From positions 11,665,501 through 11,729,500 of the forward strand of contig NC_091665.1 in the NCBI RefSeq assembly GCF_042453785.1: a stretch of DNA of 64,000 nucleotides. The letters are read 5' to 3'. Shown here in pieces: positions 58,467 through 64,000 of the stretch (its first letter is position 1; each line of letters opens with the position of its first letter). This DNA is from Malus domestica (Eukaryota; Streptophyta; Magnoliopsida; Rosales; Rosaceae). The position numbers were made by a program, and so were the translations under genes. Below the pieces are notes generated by a model. That model saw only the letters and a list, made by a program, of their open reading frames with translations, did no database searches and was not told the origin of the DNA.

Positions 58467-58848
58467 CATATCTAGACTCTAAAAATATGTTTGGATGAAG
58501 AAATTTAGGATTACCAAGGAATTTTAAAATGAATGAAATTGAATTGACGGGATTTTATTTTCTAGAATTTTTGAATTTTCTAGTTTGGTTAGCCTAAAAG
58601 AACAATGGAATTGAATACGGAATTTGTTATTTTTAAGCTCTCAATCATAAAAATTAGGAAATGACACCTATGTACATGGAATATATACTTGGGAATTGGA
58701 GGTCCCAAATTCCAAGTTTTTTTTCACGCGGAAATTCTAAATTTCTATGTTTATGAATCTAAACAAAAGAATTCGTGCATGTCAATTTACAAATTCTTAC
58801 TTTTATCTGAATTCCAAGTTTATTTCCTTCATCCAATCATAGTGTAAC
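58467..58848. mobile_element. MITE in the copia 5' LTR
   Basis: Relative to the other LTR an extra ~380 bp is present. The ends have inverted ATGTTTGGATGAAG / CTTCATCCAATCAT and inverted 'aatttcttcatcc'-type words; the interior is 'gaattc'-rich AT sequence. The target duplication is not clear; ends approximate. Confidence 0.55.
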
Positions 58849-58869
58849 TATGTTTCTACTTGTCTAACA

Positions 58870-59696
58870 AAATGCATAGCAATGTTTAAGCCGCAGGTAT
58901 TAATCAAGATCTTTGATTATTTAGATTTTCCCTGAGTGTTGCCTCATTACTTGATGTCTTAAACTCATTTTACGGAACAATGTGAACCAGCAGATTCGGC
59001 TGGTAAAAATATAGAAGAGTAATCATGTTAGTATTAAGATGAGATGGGATTCTCACTAGTCACTCCTTTTATCACTGTGTTCGGAACTTTCACTTGGATC
59101 TTTTCTACCCTCAACAATGAAAGATTCTTATCTACATCTTCGGATAGATCCCCGTTAGTATGCGACCCATCGGACTCATGGGGATATATCCCAATGATAC
59201 ATGAAATTCTCTCATCAATTGTGTGCCCAAACGTAAAATTACCGAGATCACAATTAAACCAGTTTTATTTTGAAATTATACATCATGTTATCGTAGAAGT
59301 ATTTACACAAAAACTGATATAGGCTCAGTGCTAATCCCATTGGCCAATACACTCTTCACTTATAACTAGGTAAACTCGTGTGATGAATGGTATAGGAACA
59401 ATTGCTGTATAAGATTTAGCCCAATTTGGGTCACTGGTTTTACAATGTAGAAGGCCTCAAGCCTATGAAGATATTATAAGGAAATTATAAAAACCCCCTT
59501 CCAAACATTGTTTTTTTATTCAGTCACCCCTTCATGTTTTCCATTTAGCTCATAGTCCCTAATTTGAAAGCTGGGCACGCAATTGTTGATGAATGCTCAA
59601 ATAAAACAGAGAAAGTTTCGGGGATTAACTTTTGTAACTGGGGAGACCAAAATTTTTGGGCAGAATGGCCGGGAAACTAGCAATTATCGAAGACTT
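58870..59696. other. Intergenic, no gene recognised
   Basis: A 92-codon open frame at 59044-59322 shows no motif I know and is probably chance. 59470-59640 has wording of a long-TIR repeat end ('agtccctaatttgaaag') with no partner. Confidence 0.35.
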
Positions 59697-60796
59697 TTAG
59701 GTAGACCTGACATTCGTGGCGTGTTTTTCGTATTTGTGGCATACCCAATATTTTAATGGATCGTGCCGTGTAACACTCATTAATATTATCATGTAATATG
59801 ACATGACCTGTTACCCGTAAAGAAAATATATTTAAAATCAATAAATAATGAAAAATTAAAATTTAAACTCGGTGAGTAGAATAAAGTGTAAACAACAATC
59901 AACGGTTAAATTTAAATATAATATTTATGGATTATGGTGTGGGATTTTGGAGTTGACCATTTCTTGAAAGTTGTAAAGTTTGTCATTACGAGTTATTGTA
60001 TATATTTTTTTACATTTTTTCACACTCCTACAATAATAATTATTATTTTGCACTATAATAAAAACACTAGTCATGAGATTTGGAGGGTTTTTAAAGACTT
60101 AAATGACCATGTACCATCGTCTAAGTGTAGAGGATGTAATCATGAGCATTTATATATGCTTTCATATTTTTCAGACTTGTACATTAATAATTATGAATTT
60201 TATTTATTCTGAACTCCCTTAAAAAATATTATTCATGAGGGTTTGTATGGTTTTAAAAATTCAAACGACGATGTACCCATCCTCAAAGTGTACAGGATGC
60301 AGTCACAGGCGTTTGCATGTTTTTGCACTTTTTTTCGCACTTGTAAATTAATTATTATAATTTTTTTAATGTGTTTGGTATTTTTAAATGACTTGATATT
60401 TTTATTTTTAATGTGCTTTATGATTTTTTTTAATCTCACTCTTTGCCTATAGTATACTATAAAATAAATAAAATTAATTTTTTAAATTTATATAAAAATA
60501 ATACAATAATACATATTTAATATACAATATGTATATATACATTATAATTATTGTATTTTATAGTATGTTTTTTTATAGTAGTTTAAAAAAATTAAATTCA
60601 TCAAAATAATTTTTTCCTTAACGTGTCGAAATAGGTTACCCATGTGTAAACCTGTTAATGACCCGTTATTAACGGGTTCTTATCGTGTGACCCGATAATG
60701 ACATTATTAGTTATCGTGATGACTCGAAACCTGTTATTTTTGTGTCATTTATGTGTTGTATTAACGAGTCGTGTAAAAAGTTGCCAAGTCTACTCT
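59697..60796. repeat. AT-rich putative DNA-transposon copy
   Basis: Possible inverted ends GGTAGACCTGACA (59700) and inverse AGTAGACTTGGCA (60796). Subterminal 'gtcgtgt', 'aacgggt' and 'acccgt' words are typical of a common plant hAT/MULE-like family. Inside, two ~180-bp related direct blocks start near 60065 and 60240. No target duplication was verified. Confidence 0.35.
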
Positions 60797-60919
60797 TAGG
60801 GTGTGAATAGAATAGGGGTGTATGATAATAGGGATAAAATCTAAAACTAAAGTTTCTAAGTAGGTGTGGAAAGGAAAGACTCAATGTCCATGTGGTAAAC
60901 AAAATAGAAAATATGAAAA

Positions 60920-61714
60920 GGCTTATTATATTAACACCCCACAAATTGTTGAATAAACCTCACATACTTAATACACCCCACATTTGTTTTTTCACTTAAA
61001 AATTATCTTAATACACCCCATATACTTTCCCATAATACCCCCACTCCCCACATTCTCAATATACACCTTATATTTTGTATATACACCCCACATTTTCCAA
61101 CTTGCCTCTCAAACTGTAAACAGTATTGTTCAATGCTTCCGGTGAATGTCTCTTATCAAGCAGGTCATGTAGCACACAAAGCGCCACCTCCAAAAACCGA
61201 CTGAGACTCGCCTCCGCAACATTAACAAGACCGAGTGATGTATTTGTGTGCATAAATTTCGTGACAACGAGTCCAGCTAGAAGTTGTTGATCCGCCTTCA
61301 CAAGCTTTGATATGAAATAGGGGAAGAGTATTCTTTTGAAATGCAACAGTCATCTCTTGCTTTGCACTTCGGCGGCTTGAAACTTGTGGGATATGTTCCT
61401 GACCAAATAGTAGATGTAAGATAAGATGTTTTCGTGCAAAGAGTTGGAGATGATAGTGCGCAAAAATAATTTTTCTCAATCAACATGTTTGTAGTTTCAT
61501 TGGTTTGAGTTTTGTTCAACAATAGAGGGTGAGAGGGTTTTGATAGTTGAAAAGATAAATAATACACTAAAAGTGATTTGGGGTGTATTTAGAATTTTTT
61601 TTAAACCTAATAAGGTCAAAATTATCATTGCATAGTGGGATAAATAAGTCATTTAATATTAAATTTTAATGTGGGGTGCATTCAACATTTTGTGAGATGC
61701 TAATATAAAAAGCC
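60920..61714 (-). mobile_element. Pack-MULE-like element with protein-like insert
   Basis: Perfect 9-bp target duplication ATATGAAAA (60911-60919 and 61715-61723). Long TIRs: GGCTTATTATATTAACACC (left) and inverse right end GGCTTTTTATATTAGCATC, similar for about 46 bp. Between them a minus-strand frame (61346-61068) reads VKADQQLLAGLVVTKFMHTN, then SLSRFLEVALCVLHDLLDKR and SPEALNNTVYSLRGKL, a helical, HEAT/ARM-like protein segment I cannot name. No transposase, so it fits a Pack-MULE that captured a gene piece. Confidence 0.75.
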
Positions 61715-61789
61715 ATATGAAAATACAAGTAGATTATTACAACCTAATGATCCTCTATGAAAATATGAAAATACAGGTAAACAAAATGG

Positions 61790-62005
61790 ATGAGGATTCT
61801 CTCCGGATTCTCTTTGTGAGGATATCGAGAATCATTTCATCATATCAGTTCATCGTATATTGTACGGTCAATTTTCGTCAAGTACTGTTTGTGTTCAATT
61901 TTAAACAACGTAAAAATAATTTTTGACCGCAAGATGACAGATAAACGGACACGATGAAGTGATTTTCGGGATCCTCACAAAGAGAATTCGGATAAAATCT
62001 TATTC
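61790..62005. mobile_element. Foldback MITE
   Basis: The left end GATGAGGATTCTCTCCGGAT...CTTTGTGAGGAT pairs with the inverse of the right end (ATCCGAATTCTCTTTGTGAGGA split by few mismatches), and 'tcatcatatcagttcatc'-like blocks are mirrored too. About 215 bp, non-coding. Target duplication not identified. Confidence 0.65.
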
Positions 62006-62570
62006 AGTATTTTATGAAATAAAAGAAAGCATCTTTTGGTCAAACCTTGGACCTCTGCATACAAGCCCAACAATGGATTGGGCTACACTGTAGAAAAATG
62101 CTTTGTTGGTAGTGCGAAGTGATTTTCACACTCACTCATATGTTTTATTTTGTTCATCGATTATCTTATTTATTAAAATCAATAGATAGGGAAAATACAA
62201 CAGCGTAAGAGGACAAAAAAAATTGTGCAGAATTCACTCTTCGCGATAATTTGTTCTGAAATAAGAGTAAAAAGGTGAGTTTTAAAAAGATTTATTCTTC
62301 TGGTTAGAGATCAAGTAAAATGTCTTTCACCAGCTTGTTTTTTCAAATGATAAGATAACGAAAGTAAATTCATATAAACTTCAGGGAAAACTAAAACATC
62401 TTCCACCAGCTTGTTGAGTGTTCACATTTGTTATCGTTATCCACCTATCGTAGTTAACCATTTCCTGAAGTCCTATACACGGCAAGCATTTTGGATTCCT
62501 CTTGTCAAGAAAAAAGACAGAAAACTTGGGAGCTCTTATTAGCTCCAAACAAATTTTTTAGAGTTGCACT
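62006..62570. other. Intergenic spacer
   Basis: AT-rich; no exon or element ends recognised. A phrase 'ccaccagcttgtt' occurs twice (about 62328 and 62404). Confidence 0.35.
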
Positions 62571-62577
62571 GATATTT

Positions 62578-63698
62578 ATTTTTTTTGAAATTCAAGTACG
62601 ATATTCATTTCATAATGGGAACAACGTACAATCAGAGAAAAGAGTGTCCCGCACCAACAAACTTAATAATTAAAACTGTCCTCCAAAATAAGATCAGAAA
62701 TTATATCAGGAGGGTCCTCAAACCAAGAAATGGGATGCTCCAAAGTTAAACTAAATCTAGCTAACCGATCAACCATTGTATTGGCATCTCTTCGCACAAA
62801 GTTAGCTTTCCACAGTTGGAAAGATTGCAGGATCCGTCTTGTGTCATCCATCAAATGCCAAATTATTTTGAATTGCAGCTATCACCAATAGTGCATCTCC
62901 TTCCAATATCACCTGTTCAGTCTGCCATTGGTGAGCAAATAAAGTAGCTTCACAAGCAGCTGCAATCTCCGCAAGCATAGGTGATGCAATACTAGTCAAC
63001 TTCAAAGCTGTAGCTGCTATAAAATCCCCAGCTGCATTCCTGATCATCACGCCAACACCTCCCACTACATCATATTCATCTCACGCACCATCAAAATTAC
63101 ATTTAATCCATCCTTCCTCCGGCTTCTTCCATTTCTGCACATTGGCAGCCTTGTTATCTGATTGCACCTCATTCCACTTCTTAAACTCCAACAACCAAGT
63201 GTGAGCTTGCAATTGGATTTCCTGTGGTGGTAAAACCAAGCCTTTCCAAAGCATTGCATTATGAGCATTCCAGATATTCCAAAGCAAAACAAGCACGAAA
63301 TCAAAGCTCTATATTAAAAGAGAATAAGCCAAGCAAGCCAACCATTCTTGTAACCCAACCTTTCTGTGCCGCATAGTTTGTAGTCCTAATGGGCTTGAGA
63401 ACCATGTTGCCGCCGCTCGAGAGCAATGCAAGAAGGCTTGTTCAATTGTTTCAGGTTCATTATCACAGAAGAGACAACAATCATCCATAAGTACCTTTCT
63501 CATCTTCAAATTGACTCTAGTCGGCAAAGCGTTCAAACATCCCTTACAGATACAAATTTTGACTTTACCTGGTACCTTAGCATGCCAGAAAGCCTTCCAT
63601 AAAAACTTGATCTCCATTGTCATCGTTGAACTGATCAGTATATCACCATAAATTTCACTGCAAGTTCGAGCAACGAAGTATGCACTTGTTTGTACCAT
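62578..63698 (-). pseudogene. LINE 3' end: zf-RVT plus RNase H domain
   Basis: Minus strand. 63698-63309 reads zinc-binding reverse transcriptase domain (FLWKAFWHAKVPGKVKICI ... CCLFCDNEPETIEQAFLHC). 63296-62844 follows with WNIWNAHNAMLWKG and RNase H (GWIKCNFDGA, then VVGGVGVMIRNAAGDF). 62854-62663 ends it (RRDANTMVDRLARFSL ... ISDLILEDSFNY). Broken by a stop near 63310, a TGA at 63083-63081 replacing Trp after DGA, and a frameshift near 62850. An A-rich tail lies at about 62590-62578. Endonuclease and RT are absent, so it is 5'-truncated like most LINE copies. Confidence 0.85.
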
Positions 63699-63699
63699 A

Positions 63700-64000
63700 C
63701 TTAGGGCCTTCGTATTTAGACCTCGTATAAATACTCGGAGGACTCAAATGTAATTATGTAATGAATGAAGGGGCAAATATGTATTAAGTGAGAAGCCCTA
63801 ATTCTATAAAAGGGCCTCATCACCCTCACAAACCTCAAGCTGTCATCCTCACATACAGAGGCCTCACATCCCCTAAATAGAGGTCTCATCCTCACCACAA
63901 TCCCTGCTCTCAAACTCTCTCTTTCTCTAGGGGACTCCCCCTCACCCTTGTAATCCATATATACAGTTAGAGAGAAATACAATCAACATCAGTGTGGACG
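63700..64000 (+). mobile_element. LTR of a further retrotransposon, cut by window end
   Basis: A TATA box TATAAAAGGG (about 63815) is followed by a CT-rich leader, an AATCCATATATA-type stretch and 'gagagaaatacaatcaacat', the usual layout of a plant LTR. The left boundary is near 63700; the body lies outside the window. Confidence 0.5.

Larger units (their letters stand above)
44556..58869 (-). mobile_element. Ty1/copia element, minus strand, split by a LARD
   Basis: 3' LTR 44556-44717 (162 bp) with the PPT (ctccccctcaa on the plus strand) next to it; 5' LTR 58335-58869, enlarged by an inserted MITE. The primer-binding site beside 58335 reads TGGTATACGGAGC on the minus strand, a mutated initiator-Met type site. 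Both LTRs share 'gatatgtgggctgaaaa' and 'tttctacttgtctaaca'. The target duplication is not clear. Interrupted at 45049-45716 and 47642-56565. Confidence 0.88.

Noticed and set aside
59044-59322. 92-codon open frame
   Set aside because: No motif, no splice context and surrounding sequence is repetitive spacer.

Overview
This is nuclear DNA from a flowering plant. The genes carry GT-AG introns and belong to plant families (laccase, plant Qa-SNARE, plant-type universal stress protein, neprosin family). Cassandra-type TRIMs, PIF/Harbinger, CACTA, hAT and MULE elements, Ty1/copia and Ty3/gypsy retrotransposons and SINEs fill most of the window. The repeat families look to me like those of Rosaceae (apple/pear relatives), but that assignment is recall and inference and was not tested. 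The window is a nested repeat landscape with a few host genes as islands.

Layout. 1-1200: the 5' part of a decayed neprosin-like gene (minus). 2.2-5.8 kb: nested MITEs, a 915-bp hAT element beside a broken Ty3 gag, and a SINE that carries an apparently intact tRNA-Gly(CCC). 5.9-11.1 kb: a Helitron-like end, a CACTA element inside another CACTA remnant and itself holding a tandem TRIM array, then a long-TIR element and two Tourist-like MITEs. 12.3-14.5 kb: an intact six-exon laccase gene (plus). 14.67-22.94 kb: a dead Ty1/copia element with perfect target duplications; its 3' LTR was hit by a MULE-like element that was itself hit by a Cassandra TRIM. 23.5-24.4 kb: an intact syntaxin (SYP112-like) gene (minus). 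25.7-30.4 kb: the first coding exon of a ubiquitin-conjugating enzyme followed by a 5'-truncated Ty3/gypsy element. 31.15-31.54 kb: a probable box C/D snoRNA gene with its own promoter.

35.8-42.35 kb: a 6.55-kb PIF/Harbinger transposon with both its genes, two large tandem arrays and a piece of the host SEC61-gamma gene. It sits in a SINE about 240 bp upstream of an intact universal stress protein gene (42.6-44.4 kb, plus). 44.56-58.87 kb: a minus-strand copia element split by an 8.9-kb gag-only retroelement (LARD/TR-GAG type) with four tandem arrays, two perfect 34-bp palindromes and a decayed antisense ORF. 60.9-61.7 kb: a Pack-MULE-like element with perfect 9-bp target duplications and a protein-like insert. 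62.6-63.7 kb: a LINE 3' end. 63.7-64 kb: the start of another LTR.

The host genes (laccase, syntaxin, universal stress protein, snoRNA) show no shared pathway or operon-like link. Exon structures were read by eye from splice signals and reading frame. Element boundaries rest mainly on paired target-site duplications that I located directly.
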